Assembly (NCBI GenBank): GCA_001898625.1
Contig: MKUP01000010.1
Span: 652,125 to 716,124, forward strand
From: Burkholderiales bacterium 67-32
GTDB taxonomy: Bacteria; Pseudomonadota; Gammaproteobacteria; Burkholderiales; Burkholderiaceae_B
Reading direction: 5' to 3'
Length of the DNA: 64,000 bases
Under the pieces are notes generated by a model. That model was not told where the DNA came from. It searched no databases and worked only from the letters and a program-made list of their open reading frames with translations. This document shows, piece after piece, positions 52,167-60,753 of this stretch. The position numbers and the translations under genes are program-made. Positions within the stretch are counted from its first letter, which is position 1; each line of letters starts with the position of its first letter.

Positions 52167-52976
52167 ATGTCATTTTCCGTAGAACCCCTGGACGGCGACG
52201 AATCCGCCGGCAAGCCCGGCGCCCTGGTCTCGCCGGTGGTCAGGGCGTTCCGGCTGCTGCGCTACGTGGTCGACGGCGGCAGCACGTCCAACCTGAGCGA
52301 GGTCGGCCGCAGCATCGACGTCAACCGCGTCACGGTCATGCGGCTGATCGCCACGCTGGAACACGAAGGGGTGCTCGAAGCCCTGCCCCAGGGCGGGCAC
52401 CGCATCGGCCTGCCCTTCCTGAAGCTGGCCACCGCCGCCACCGCGGCCAACGACATGCTGGACCTGGGCCGCCGGGTGCTGGCCGACGTGCGGCGCCAGT
52501 TGAACGTCTCCGCCTACCTGGCCGCGCTGGACGGCGGCCATGTCGTCTACCTGCTGCGCGACATGCCCGAGGCCGGCCTGATCAGCAGCGTGCGCGTCGG
52601 CAGCCGCGTCGCCGCCCACCTGACCACGCCGGGCCGCATGCTGCTGGCCTGGCAGCCGCCGGCCACCCTGGATGCGCTGCTGGAAGCGGATCCCGCGGCG
52701 TCGACCCAGGCCGGCAAGCTGCGCGCGCAGTTGGCGGCGGACCGCGAACGCGGCTGCGCCTGGAGCTTCTCGGGCTTCGAACAAGGCATCAACTCGTGCG
52801 CCGCGCCCGTGTTCGGGGCGCTGGGCGAAGCCGCCGCGGCCATCAGCGTGGCGGGCCCGGAAACCGCATTCGGCGCCGATGCCGATTCACGCGCACGCAC
52901 GGAACAGGTCATCCTCGAGGCCGCGCGCGACCTGTCCTCGCTGCTCGGCAGCCGCGGCTACCCGCCCGCCGGCTGA
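52167..52976 (+). CDS. IclR-family transcriptional regulator
   Basis: 269 residues. N-terminal winged helix: VVRAFRLLRYVVDGGSTSNL then SEVGRSIDVNRVTVMRLIAT. The C-terminal GAF-like effector domain includes GSRVAAHLTTPGRMLLAW and WSFSGFEQGINSCAAPVF. It is cotranscribed with the monooxygenase and probably controls the promoter at 50947. It converges with a GntR gene with 5 bp between stops. Confidence 0.93.
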   Translation: MSFSVEPLDGDESAGKPGALVSPVVRAFRLLRYVVDGGSTSNLSEVGRSIDVNRVTVMRLIATLEHEGVLEALPQGGHRIGLPFLKLATAATAANDMLDLGRRVLADVRRQLNVSAYLAALDGGHVVYLLRDMPEAGLISSVRVGSRVAAHLTTPGRMLLAWQPPATLDALLEADPAASTQAGKLRAQLAADRERGCAWSFSGFEQGINSCAAPVFGALGEAAAAISVAGPETAFGADADSRARTEQVILEAARDLSSLLGSRGYPPAG

Positions 52977-52981
52977 CGCGG

Positions 52982-53686
52982 TCAGCGACCGGCCGTGCCG
53001 GACTCCCCGTCCGGCAGCACGCTCAACAGATTCGTTCCCGTGCGCGACAGGTGCTGCCGCAGGATGTCGCACGCCAGCTCGGCGTTGCGGCCCAGCGCGG
53101 CCTGGTAGATGGCCTCGTGTTCGGCCGGCACGTTGCGGTCGGGCGAATTGCTGGCCAGGAACAGGCGGCGATAGCGATCGCTCAGGTCATGCAGCGTATT
53201 GCAGAAGCGCAGCAGCAGCGGCATGCCACAGGCCGAGAACAGGGTGATGTGGAAGGTGCGGTGCGCCTTCTCCCAGGCCGGCAGCTTGTCGCCGCTGCGG
53301 TCCGCCGCTTCCAGCCGGCTCAGGCGGTGGTAGGCCGCGACCAGGGCGTCCTCCCAATGTTCGTCGCCGCGCCGGATGGACTCGCCCAGGGCCATCACCT
53401 CCAGGTTCATCCGCAAGGCCGTGACTTCCCGGAAGTCGTCCGCCGATACGGGCGCCACCCGGTAGCCCTTCTTGTCGTTGGTCACGATCAGCCCGTCGGA
53501 CACCAGCCGCGTCAGGGCCTCGCGCAGGGGGCTCAGGCTGACGTCGTACTGCTCCCGCAATTCGTCCAGCCGGAGCTTGCTGCCGGGCAGCAGCGTGCCG
53601 CCAAGAATCGACCCCCGCAGGGCCTCGACCAGGGTGGTGGACAGCGTGGGTCCGCTTGCGGAAGGCGTATCGGTCAATGTGGTCAT
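52982..53686 (-). CDS. GntR-family (FadR/VanR-type) transcriptional regulator
   Basis: 234 residues from ATG 53686; a TTG 11 codons earlier is less likely. The N-terminal HTH is LVEALRGSILGGTLLPGSKL, then RLDELREQYDVSLSPLREAL and RLVSDGLIVTNDKKGYRV. The C-terminal all-helical FCD domain has metal-site histidines in HRTFHITLFSACG and EHEAIY. It is divergent from the CMD-family gene at 53831. The spacer has three ATCGAT-centred dyads, so it probably represses that operon. Confidence 0.94.
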   Translation of the reverse strand: MTTLTDTPSASGPTLSTTLVEALRGSILGGTLLPGSKLRLDELREQYDVSLSPLREALTRLVSDGLIVTNDKKGYRVAPVSADDFREVTALRMNLEVMALGESIRRGDEHWEDALVAAYHRLSRLEAADRSGDKLPAWEKAHRTFHITLFSACGMPLLLRFCNTLHDLSDRYRRLFLASNSPDRNVPAEHEAIYQAALGRNAELACDILRQHLSRTGTNLLSVLPDGESGTAGR

Positions 53687-53758
53687 GCTGGAACTCGGAA
53701 TAGGAGCGCGTGTGCGCAACGCGCATTCTAGCGGCTTCCACCCTGCTTCGCAGAAATT

Positions 53759-53818
53759 ATCGATTTAAACAAAAAATTGAAGAGTTAAAAAATAATCGAT
53801 TACTATATTTAAATCGAT
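53759..53818. promoter_or_regulatory. Three ATCGAT-centred dyads, putative GntR operators
   Basis: ATCGATTTAAA at 53759-53769 and its exact reverse complement TTTAAATCGAT at 53808-53818 bracket a third palindrome, TAATCGATTA, at 53793-53802. The tract is very AT-rich and lies between the GntR start (53686) and the CMD-family start (53831). Confidence 0.6.
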
Positions 53819-53830
53819 CAAGGAGACCTC

Positions 53831-54280
53831 ATGACGCGTTCGCGCCCCGATCCGGCTTTCGTCCAGCAGACCTTCGGCCCCTATGCCGACCCCCTCGCCA
53901 CCAAGGAAGACCGCGCCGCCGGCTACCGCCAGATGGCCGGCTTCCTGCCCCCGCGGGTCGAAGCCCGGCTCGACGTGACCGGCGCGCTGGACCCGCTCAT
54001 GGTGGAATTGCAGGAGAAGGTCCGGGCCCATGCCTTGGACACCGCCCACTTCGACGACAAGCAGGTGCAGTTGCTGATCTTCGCCATGCTGGTGGCCGAA
54101 CTGAGCGATGCCGCCGTCATCCACGGCGTGGCCGCGCGTCGGGCCGGCGCCAGTTGGCACGAGATGCAGGCCGTGGTGAACCTGGCCTTCGTCTTCCGGG
54201 GTGTCTCGGCCGCCAACCGCGGCGCCGAGATGCTGATACGCATCGCCGAACGCGAGCGCGAGCTGGCCGCCCAGGCCTGA
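53831..54280 (+). CDS. Carboxymuconolactone decarboxylase (CMD) family protein
   Basis: 149 residues, with AAGGAG 7 bases before ATG 53831. The helical CMD domain is seen in VQLLIFAMLVAELSDAAVIH and WHEMQAVVNLAFVFRGVSAA. The AhpD-type redox CxxC is absent (SDAA in its place), so it is of the decarboxylase/PcaC-like kind or a non-redox member. First gene of a three-gene operon with an amidohydrolase and a Bug gene. Confidence 0.85.
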   Translation: MTRSRPDPAFVQQTFGPYADPLATKEDRAAGYRQMAGFLPPRVEARLDVTGALDPLMVELQEKVRAHALDTAHFDDKQVQLLIFAMLVAELSDAAVIHGVAARRAGASWHEMQAVVNLAFVFRGVSAANRGAEMLIRIAERERELAAQA

Positions 54281-54294
54281 ACAAGGAGCCCGCC

Positions 54295-55176
54295 ATGCAA
54301 GCCTGCCCCGGCCCGGACCGCGATACCCGCGCGCCCGCCTTCGCCGTTCCTCCCGGCGCCTGCGACTGCCACGCCCACATCTTCGGTCCGCGCGACCGCT
54401 TCCCGTTCTCGCCCGAACGCAGCTACACGCCGGAGGACTGCACGGCCGACCAGTACCGCGACATGCTGGCCACGCTGGGATTCGACCGCGGCGTGCTGGT
54501 CCAGGGCGGTGCCCATGGCACCGACAACGCCGCGATGCTGGACGCCATGGAACGGCTGGGCCCCCGCATCAAGGGCATCGCCGTGCTGCCGCCCGGCACG
54601 CCGCTGCGCGAGCGCGAGGCGCTGCATGCCAAGGGCGTGCGGGGCTTTCGCATGTCCACCGTCGTCTCGGGCGGCGTGGGCTTCGACCAGTTGGAAGCGC
54701 TGGCCGCCGAGGCCGAAGAAATGGGCTGGCACCTGCTGCTGCATTTCCACCGCTCGGAGGAACTGGTGGCCGTGGCCGACCGGCTGCGCGGGTTGCGCTG
54801 CCACTACGTGCTGGACCATCTGGCGCGCATCCGCGCGGACGAGGGCCTGGACTCGACGGCCTTCGCCACGGTGATGTCGCTGCTGGACACCGGCCGCTGC
54901 TGGATCAAGCTGGCCAGCCTGTACCGGTTGTCCAGCGAGCCCTACCCGCACGCCGACATGCTGCCGATGATCCACCGCGTGGTGGCCGCCCGTCCCGACC
55001 GCATGATCTGGGGCAGCAACTGGCCCCACCCCATCCACACCGGCCCCATGCCCAACGACGGCGACCTGGTCGACCTCATCCCGCTCTGGGTGCCCGACGC
55101 GGCCGACCGCCACCGGATGCTGGTCGACAACCCGCAGGCGCTGTACGGCTTCGAGCCGCTGCCTCGCCAGGCGTAA
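54295..55176 (+). CDS. Amidohydrolase of the 2-pyrone-4,6-dicarboxylate lactonase (LigI)-like group
   Basis: 293 residues from ATG 54295, with AAGGAG 6 bases upstream. The N-terminal HxH is H26 and H28 (CDCHAHIFGPRDRFPF), followed by RSYTPEDC, the typical LigI-like opening. LHFHRSEEL and YVLDHLARI follow. At the position of the catalytic Asp of LigI (WGSDWPHP) this protein has Asn243 (MIWGSNWPHP). The fold is a TIM barrel that hydrolyses lactones of ring-cleavage pathways. Neighbours (CMD protein, Bug) support a ring-fission product as substrate. Confidence 0.9.
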   Translation: MQACPGPDRDTRAPAFAVPPGACDCHAHIFGPRDRFPFSPERSYTPEDCTADQYRDMLATLGFDRGVLVQGGAHGTDNAAMLDAMERLGPRIKGIAVLPPGTPLREREALHAKGVRGFRMSTVVSGGVGFDQLEALAAEAEEMGWHLLLHFHRSEELVAVADRLRGLRCHYVLDHLARIRADEGLDSTAFATVMSLLDTGRCWIKLASLYRLSSEPYPHADMLPMIHRVVAARPDRMIWGSNWPHPIHTGPMPNDGDLVDLIPLWVPDAADRHRMLVDNPQALYGFEPLPRQA

Positions 55177-55216
55177 TCCGCCCCCCTTCCCCACCACAAA
55201 GATCCAGGAGACTCCC

Positions 55217-56179
55217 ATGCCCTTGAACCCGCGCTTCCTGCTGGCCGCGGCCATGCTCGCCGCCGGCGCATCCGCCCACGCCGGCTATCCCGAGAAACCC
55301 ATCACCTTCGTCGTGCCCTTCCCCCCGGGCGGCACGACGGACATCATCGCCCGGTCGCTGGCGGCCCGCCTGGGAACGGAACTCAGGCAGACGGTGGTCG
55401 TCGAGAACCGTCCCGGCGCGGGCGGCAACATCGGCGCGCAGGCCGTGGCCCGCGCCCAGCCGGACGGCTACACGCTGCTGCTGTCCACCGCCGGCCCGCT
55501 CAGCATCAACCAGCACCTGTACAAGAACCCCGGCTACGACCCGGCCACCAGCTTCGCCCCGGTCGCCCTGGTGGCGGCGGTGCCCATCATGCTGGTGGCC
55601 AACCCGTCCGCGCCGTTCAAGACGGTGGCCGAACTGGTGGACTACGCGCGCAAGCATCCGGGCAAGCTGTCCTACGGGTCGCAGGGCAACGGCACCACCA
55701 GCCATCTCACGATGGAGCTCCTGAAGACTCAGGCCGGCATCGGCATCCAGCACATTCCCTACCGCGGCAGCGCGCCGGCGGCGACCGATCTGATGGGCGG
55801 CGTGGTGCAGGTGATGTTCGACAATTCGCCCAGCACGCTGCCCTTCGTCAAGGGCGGCAAGATGCGGGCGCTGGGCGTGGCCTCGCCCAAGCGCGTGAAG
55901 GGCATGGAGGACATACCCGCGGTGGCCGAGACTCTGCCGGGCTTCACCTCCGAGGCATGGTTCGGCCTGGTGGCCCCGGCATCCACGCCGGCCGCCACGG
56001 TGGACACGCTGAACAAGGCGGTGAACAAGATTCTGTCCAGCGCGGAGTACAAGCAGGAACTGGCGACCTCGGGCACCGAACCGCTGGGCGGCACGCCCGC
56101 GGACTTCGCCAAGTACCGCAGCGCCGAAGCCGCGAAGTGGGGGGACATCGTGCGCGCCGCGGACATCCGCCTGGATTGA
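55217..56179 (+). CDS. Bug/TctC-family periplasmic solute-binding protein
   Basis: 320 residues. ATG 55217 is preceded by AGGAG. The signal peptide (1-21) ends at ASAHAGYPE, then KPITFVVPFPPGGTTD. VVVENRPGAGGNIG, QHIPYRGSAPAATDLMGGVV and WFGLVAPASTPA are family blocks. Last gene of the GntR-controlled run, 40 bp after the amidohydrolase; likely receptor for the pathway's acid. Followed by a large palindrome. Confidence 0.95.
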   Translation: MPLNPRFLLAAAMLAAGASAHAGYPEKPITFVVPFPPGGTTDIIARSLAARLGTELRQTVVVENRPGAGGNIGAQAVARAQPDGYTLLLSTAGPLSINQHLYKNPGYDPATSFAPVALVAAVPIMLVANPSAPFKTVAELVDYARKHPGKLSYGSQGNGTTSHLTMELLKTQAGIGIQHIPYRGSAPAATDLMGGVVQVMFDNSPSTLPFVKGGKMRALGVASPKRVKGMEDIPAVAETLPGFTSEAWFGLVAPASTPAATVDTLNKAVNKILSSAEYKQELATSGTEPLGGTPADFAKYRSAEAAKWGDIVRAADIRLD

Positions 56180-56362
56180 TCCGGCGGGCGCGGGTCCTAG
56201 CCATGAATCGGCATTCAGGGTATCCGGATGGCTAAGGGTGGCGTCGAGCAGGGTTGGGTTCTTGAACCGTCCTCTGTTGGTGAGGCGGGGCGACGGGTCT
56301 CCATCCTATTCAACAAGACGGCAGCACTGAAAAGTGTATTGATCTAGGTGCCTAACGGTGCA

Positions 56363-56608
56363 GGTCTTGTCCGGGGCGCCGGGGCCGGGCGGCCGGGGGG
56401 CGCATTCGGAGCCGCCGGAGTTGGCGCGGTTGGCGGGGAAGCAAGGGCGTGCATGTTTGAGCACGGCAGTAGGAATAGCCCCGGGGGGCTATTCCCGCGC
56501 GAGTTCACGCCCGCCCCGCCAACCGCGCCAACTCCGGGAAGTCCCGCGCAGCTGGACCGGCTTCGCTGCGCCCCCCGGCCGCCCGGCCCCGGCGCCCCGG
56601 ACAAGACC
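56363..56608. repeat. 246-bp nested intergenic palindrome
   Basis: Outer arms 56363-56404 and 56567-56608 are perfect 42-bp inverted copies beginning GGTCTTGTCCGG. Second arms are 56415-56438 and 56514-56537, perfect over 24 bp (CCGGAGTTGGCGCGGTTGGC is part). Third arms are GGGCGTG (56445-56451) and CACGCCC (56506-56512). The inner hairpin is GGAATAGCCCC (56472-56482) and GGGGCTATTCC (56485-56495). It lies between convergent genes (stops at 56179 and 56632) and could act as a bidirectional terminator or a nucleoid/topology element. No transposase or direct target repeats seen. Confidence 0.9.
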
Positions 56609-56631
56609 GGGTCAAGAACACGAATGTCGTC

Positions 56632-57486
56632 CTAGCGCTCGTCGCCCAGGAACAGCGCGCGCACCTGGTCCGCGGTCGCCAGCCTGCGCCCCAGCGCGCC
56701 GGCGACCTCGGCCACCTGGCGCACCAGCGCGGCATTGTCGGGCGCGATGGATCCGTCGCGCAGGGACAGGTTGTTCTCGAAGCCGACACGCGCATGGCCG
56801 CCCAGCGCGGCGGCCGCGCCGGCACAGGCGTGCTCGTGGCGGCCGAAGGCGCACATGGCCCACGGATAGGCGTGGTCGTGGATGGCCAGGAAAGGCAGCA
56901 GGTCGGACGGCGACGAAGTCTGGCCGGCGCTGTAGCGTCCCAGCACGAACAACAGGAACCACGGCGCATCGGGCACCACGCCCTGGCGGCGATAGGCCTG
57001 CCAGCGTTCGACGTCGCCGGTGTCGTACAGGATGACCTGGGTCATCACCCTTTCCCGGGCCAGCCAGGAAAACAGCGAGGCGACGCGGGCATCGGCCTGC
57101 GGGCCCAGGGCGATCTCGCGCAGCCCCACGGACACGGCCTCGGGCTTGACGGCCATCACCGCCGCGACCTGTTCGTCGGGGGCGTACACGCCCGCGGCTT
57201 CAGTCGTGATCTGCACCACCAGTTCGTTGCCCACCGCCTGGCGCACCGCGCGCGTGGCGGCAAGATAGGCGTCGGGCTCCAGGCTGTGCGACTGGTCGGC
57301 CTTGCGCACATGCATGTGCAGCATGGAGGCGCCGGCGTCCAGGCACAGCTTGGCGGTCTCGGCCAGTTGGCCGGGCGTGACCGGCACCGCGGCATGGTCG
57401 GCGATCTTCTTGTAGGCGCCGTTGGGCGCCACCGTGACGATCAGCGGAGCGTCCAGGCTGGACGAGGCGGAAGCGGACATGTTCAT
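56632..57486 (-). CDS. Beta-keto acid cleavage enzyme (BKACE, DUF849 family)
   Basis: 284 residues from ATG 57486, with AAGGA 4-5 bases upstream; a second ATG two codons later (57480) is the alternative. The zinc HxH is in SMLHMHVRK. PLIVTVAPNGA, SVGLREIALGP, WAMCAFGRHEHACAG and HARVGFENNLSLRDG are BKACE blocks. The family condenses a 3-oxo acid with acetyl-CoA to release an acetoacetate-type product; substrates vary and are unknown here. It is 11 bp after gor on the same strand. The MRDPVGA end of gor shows no fusion. Confidence 0.93.
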   Translation of the reverse strand: MNMSASASSSLDAPLIVTVAPNGAYKKIADHAAVPVTPGQLAETAKLCLDAGASMLHMHVRKADQSHSLEPDAYLAATRAVRQAVGNELVVQITTEAAGVYAPDEQVAAVMAVKPEAVSVGLREIALGPQADARVASLFSWLARERVMTQVILYDTGDVERWQAYRRQGVVPDAPWFLLFVLGRYSAGQTSSPSDLLPFLAIHDHAYPWAMCAFGRHEHACAGAAAALGGHARVGFENNLSLRDGSIAPDNAALVRQVAEVAGALGRRLATADQVRALFLGDER

Positions 57487-57497
57487 CTTTTCCTTCC

Positions 57498-58853
57498 TCA
57501 GGCGCCGACCGGATCGCGCATGGTGACGAACTCCTCGGCCGCCGTCGGGTGCAAGCCTATGGTCTGGTCGAACTGCCGCTTGGTGGCGCCGCATTTCATC
57601 GCGATGGCCAGGCCCTGGATGATCTCGGGGCCATCGGGGCCGACCATGTGGCAGCCCACCACCCGGTCGCTCGCGTCGTCCACGACCAGCTTCATCATGG
57701 TCTGCTCGTCGCGTCCCGACAGCGTGTTCTTCATCGGCCGGAAGCGCGAACGATAGACGCGGACGTTGCCGTAGCGCTTGTGCGCGTCCTCTTCCGACAA
57801 GCCGACCGTGGCCACCGGCGGCTGGCTGAACACCGCCGCGGGCACGTTCTCGGCATCGGCCTGCATGGGGTTGTTGTTGTAGAGCGTCTCGGCCAGGGCC
57901 CGCCCTTCGGCGATCGCCCAGGGCGTCAGGTTCACGCGGTCGGTCACGTCGCCCACGGCGTAGATGCCGGGCACGCTGGTGCGCGACTGCCCGTCCACCT
58001 TGATCTCGCCCTGCTCGCCCAGCGCCACGCCGCAGGCCTCGAGCCCGAGTCCGCGGGTGTTGGGCGCGCGGCCCGTGGCCATCATCACCTGGTCGACCAT
58101 CAAGACTTCGCCGCCGTCGATCTGCACGGCGATGCGGCCGTCGCGCCGCGCCAGCCCCGCCACGCGGGTGTGCGGGCGAATGACGACGCCGCGCCGCTGC
58201 AGCCCTTCGGCCACCGTCTGGCGGACGTCCTGGTCGAACCCTCCCAGCACCTGGTCGCGCCGGATGGCCAGGGTCACGCGCGCGCCGGCGCCGCGGAAGA
58301 TGCCCGCGAACTCCAGCGCGATGTAGCCGCCGCCCACGATCAGCACGTCGCCGGGCAGCTTGTCCAGCGACAGCGCCTCGTTGGAGGTGATCGCCAGTTC
58401 GATGCCGGGGATCTCGGGCAGCACGGGATGGCCGCCGGTGGCGACCATGATGCGCTCGGCCGTATGGCGCTTGCCGGCGACCTCGACCGTGTGCGGATCC
58501 ACCACCACGGCCCGGCCCTCGATCAGCGCCACGCCGGCCTGGTCCAGCATCCGGCGGTAGATGCCTTCCAGGCGGTCGATCTCGCGGTTCTTGGCGGCCA
58601 CCAGCGCGCCCCAGTCCAGGCTCGCTTCCGGGACGCTCCAGCCGTAGCCTGCGGCATCCTGGAAAGCATCGGCGAACTGCGACCCGTACATCAGCAGCTT
58701 CTTGGGCACACAACCGCGGATGACGCAGGTACCGCCCACCCGGTTGTCCTCGCAGATCGCCACGCGCGCCCCGTACGACGCGGCCCGGCGCGAGCCGGCC
58801 ACGCCGCCCGAACCGGCGCCAATGGTGATAAGGTCGTAGTCGAACGCAGGCAT
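57498..58853 (-). CDS. gor: Glutathione-disulfide reductase
   Basis: 451 residues. FAD motif ITIGAGSGGVAGSRRAAS, redox cysteines C43 and C48 (GGTCVIRGCVPKK), NAD(P)-binding VLIVGGGYIALEF and the C-terminal base in IGLHPTAAEEFV. IRRDQVLGGFDQDVR holds the arginines expected for NADPH. It keeps glutathione reduced in the cytoplasm. Other pyridine nucleotide-disulfide reductases are possible, but the RGCVPKK pattern points to Gor. Cotranscribed with the BKACE gene. Confidence 0.95.
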   Translation of the reverse strand: MPAFDYDLITIGAGSGGVAGSRRAASYGARVAICEDNRVGGTCVIRGCVPKKLLMYGSQFADAFQDAAGYGWSVPEASLDWGALVAAKNREIDRLEGIYRRMLDQAGVALIEGRAVVVDPHTVEVAGKRHTAERIMVATGGHPVLPEIPGIELAITSNEALSLDKLPGDVLIVGGGYIALEFAGIFRGAGARVTLAIRRDQVLGGFDQDVRQTVAEGLQRRGVVIRPHTRVAGLARRDGRIAVQIDGGEVLMVDQVMMATGRAPNTRGLGLEACGVALGEQGEIKVDGQSRTSVPGIYAVGDVTDRVNLTPWAIAEGRALAETLYNNNPMQADAENVPAAVFSQPPVATVGLSEEDAHKRYGNVRVYRSRFRPMKNTLSGRDEQTMMKLVVDDASDRVVGCHMVGPDGPEIIQGLAIAMKCGATKRQFDQTIGLHPTAAEEFVTMRDPVGA

Positions 58854-58927
58854 CAGGCAGGTCTCCGCAACAAGAAACGATACGTAGGCCCTGGATCATA
58901 ACCCGCACGGCCCACCCCACCGAACCC

Positions 58928-59560
58928 ATGACCGACCCCCACCGCGAGCTTTCCGCCCCCACGCTGGACTACTACGAACAGAACGCCGCCGCCTTCTGGG
59001 AAGGCACGCGCGGCCACGACGTCGGGCAGAACATCGACGCGCTGCTGCGGCACCTCGCCGCGCCCGCGCCGCTGTCCATCCTGGACTTCGGCTGCGGCCC
59101 GGGCCGCGACCTGAAGGCCTTCCGCGAACGCGGCCACGAGGCCGTGGGCCTGGACGGCTCGCCGTCCTTCGCCGCCATGGCGCGGGCGCACAGCGGCTGC
59201 GAGGTGTGGTGCCAGGACTTCCTGGCGCTGGAACTGCCGGCCCACCGCTTCGACGGCATCTTCGCCAACGCCTCGATGTTCCACATTCCCAGCCAGGACC
59301 TGCCGCGCGTGCTGGCGGCGCTGCACGCCACGCTCAAGCCCGGCGGCGCGCTGTTCTGCTCCAACCCGCGCGGCAACAACGAAGAAGGCTGGAACCGGGG
59401 CCGCTACGGGGTCTACCATGACCTGGAGCACTGGCGCCGCTACCTGGACGCCGCCGGCTTCGACGAACTCGAGCACTACTACCGGCCCGCCGGCCTGCCG
59501 CGCGCCCAGCAGCCCTGGCTCGCCACCGTCTGGCGGCGCCGGGCCGCGCCGATGGAGTAG
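58928..59560 (+). CDS. Class I SAM-dependent methyltransferase
   Basis: 210 residues. Motif I is ILDFGCGPGRDLKAF (51-65), motif II LDGSPSFAAMARAH, and FDGIFANASMFHI is motif IV. Similar to Methyltransf_11/25 and tellurite-resistance (TehB-like) methyltransferases, but substrate unknown. ATG 58928 is within 75 bp of the divergent gor start. Followed 34 bp later by another methyltransferase gene. Confidence 0.9.
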   Translation: MTDPHRELSAPTLDYYEQNAAAFWEGTRGHDVGQNIDALLRHLAAPAPLSILDFGCGPGRDLKAFRERGHEAVGLDGSPSFAAMARAHSGCEVWCQDFLALELPAHRFDGIFANASMFHIPSQDLPRVLAALHATLKPGGALFCSNPRGNNEEGWNRGRYGVYHDLEHWRRYLDAAGFDELEHYYRPAGLPRAQQPWLATVWRRRAAPME

Positions 59561-59594
59561 ACTCGGCCCCCTTCGCCCTTGCCTTTTCCCCACC

Positions 59595-60716
59595 GTGACG
59601 ACTGCCGACGACATCCTGCACTGGAACGATCCCGAACCCCGCGAGGCGGCATGGCTGTCGGCTGGTGGGCATCCGCCCCCTCGGCGCGTGGCGACGGCCG
59701 ACGACCGCATGCCGGCCGACCAGGCCTACCGCCTGGCCTGCGAAGGCACGGCGCTGCTGTGGCAAGGCGACTTCCAGAACGCCCGCCTGCTGCTGCAGGC
59801 CATGGCGCGGCGGGTGGATCGCCGGCCGTTCAAGCCCGGCACCACGATTACCCAGACCTTCCACCTGTACCGCCAGGCGCAGTTGCAGCGCGCGCGCGTG
59901 CTGGGCATGCTGCTGGTGCCCCTGGATGCCGACTTCGGCATTCCGCTGCGCCGGGCGCCCGACGTGCGGCAGGCCTGCCAGGAGGCCTACGGTCACATCG
60001 GCCGCGACGCGGTGGTCTCGCTGCGCGAACTGCAGGGCGTGATCGGCGCCCACGAATGGCGCAAGAAAGGCGTGCCCGTGGCGGCGCTCGACGCCCGCAT
60101 CCATCCCCAGCACGGGGTCTTCTCGCCGATACGCGGCGAATACGTGGAACTGGTGGCCAAGGCGCCGCTGCCCGGACAGGACACCGCCTTCGACATCGGC
60201 ACCGGCACCGGCGTGCTGGCCGCCCTGCTGGCCCGGCGCGGCGTGCGCCGCATCGTGGCGACCGATACCGACCCCCACGCGCTGGCCTGCGCGCGCGAGA
60301 ACGTCGACCGGCTCGGCCTGTCGAATCGCGTCCGCATCGAAGCGACCGACCTCTTCCCCGCGGGCCGCGCGCAGCTCATCGTCTGCAACCCGCCGTGGCT
60401 ACCCGGAGCCGCCCACTCCAGCCTGGACCGCGCGGTCTTCGATCCCGACAGCCGCATGCTGCGCGGCTTCCTGGCCGGACTGGCCGAGCATCTGGCGCCC
60501 AAGGGCGAAGGCTGGCTGATCCTGTCGGACCTGGCCGAACACCTGGGCCTGCGTTCCCGGAACGAACTGCTGGCGCTGGTGGAAGACGCCGGCCTGCGCG
60601 TGATCGACCGGATCGAGACCCGCCCCCGGCATCCCAAGGCGCAGGACGGCAACGATCCCCTGCACTCGGCCCGGGCCGCCGAGACCACCGCGCTGTGGCG
60701 GCTAGCGGCGCGCTAG
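59595..60716 (+). CDS. SAM-dependent methyltransferase with NPPW motif (MTS/HemK-like)
   Basis: 373 residues from GTG 59595. The ribosome site is weak, and an earlier ATG (59418) lies inside the preceding gene, so I keep GTG; the frame is certain. Residues 1-170 form a family-specific N-terminal domain (RLACEGTALLWQGDFQNARL). The methyltransferase has AFDIGTGTGVLAALLARRG and the catalytic IVCNPPWLPG, which suggests N-methylation of a Gln or nucleobase. Substrate not known. Confidence 0.85.
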   Translation: MTTADDILHWNDPEPREAAWLSAGGHPPPRRVATADDRMPADQAYRLACEGTALLWQGDFQNARLLLQAMARRVDRRPFKPGTTITQTFHLYRQAQLQRARVLGMLLVPLDADFGIPLRRAPDVRQACQEAYGHIGRDAVVSLRELQGVIGAHEWRKKGVPVAALDARIHPQHGVFSPIRGEYVELVAKAPLPGQDTAFDIGTGTGVLAALLARRGVRRIVATDTDPHALACARENVDRLGLSNRVRIEATDLFPAGRAQLIVCNPPWLPGAAHSSLDRAVFDPDSRMLRGFLAGLAEHLAPKGEGWLILSDLAEHLGLRSRNELLALVEDAGLRVIDRIETRPRHPKAQDGNDPLHSARAAETTALWRLAAR

Positions 60717-60753
60717 GCACGGCCACGGCTTTCAACCCGCACCAAGGACCCCC

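Noticed and set aside
56348..57035. Plus-strand coding frames across the 56363-56608 palindrome
   Set aside because: They read through both arms of the palindrome and give mirrored Gly/Ala/Pro-rich peptides on both strands; they reflect the repeat, not a gene.
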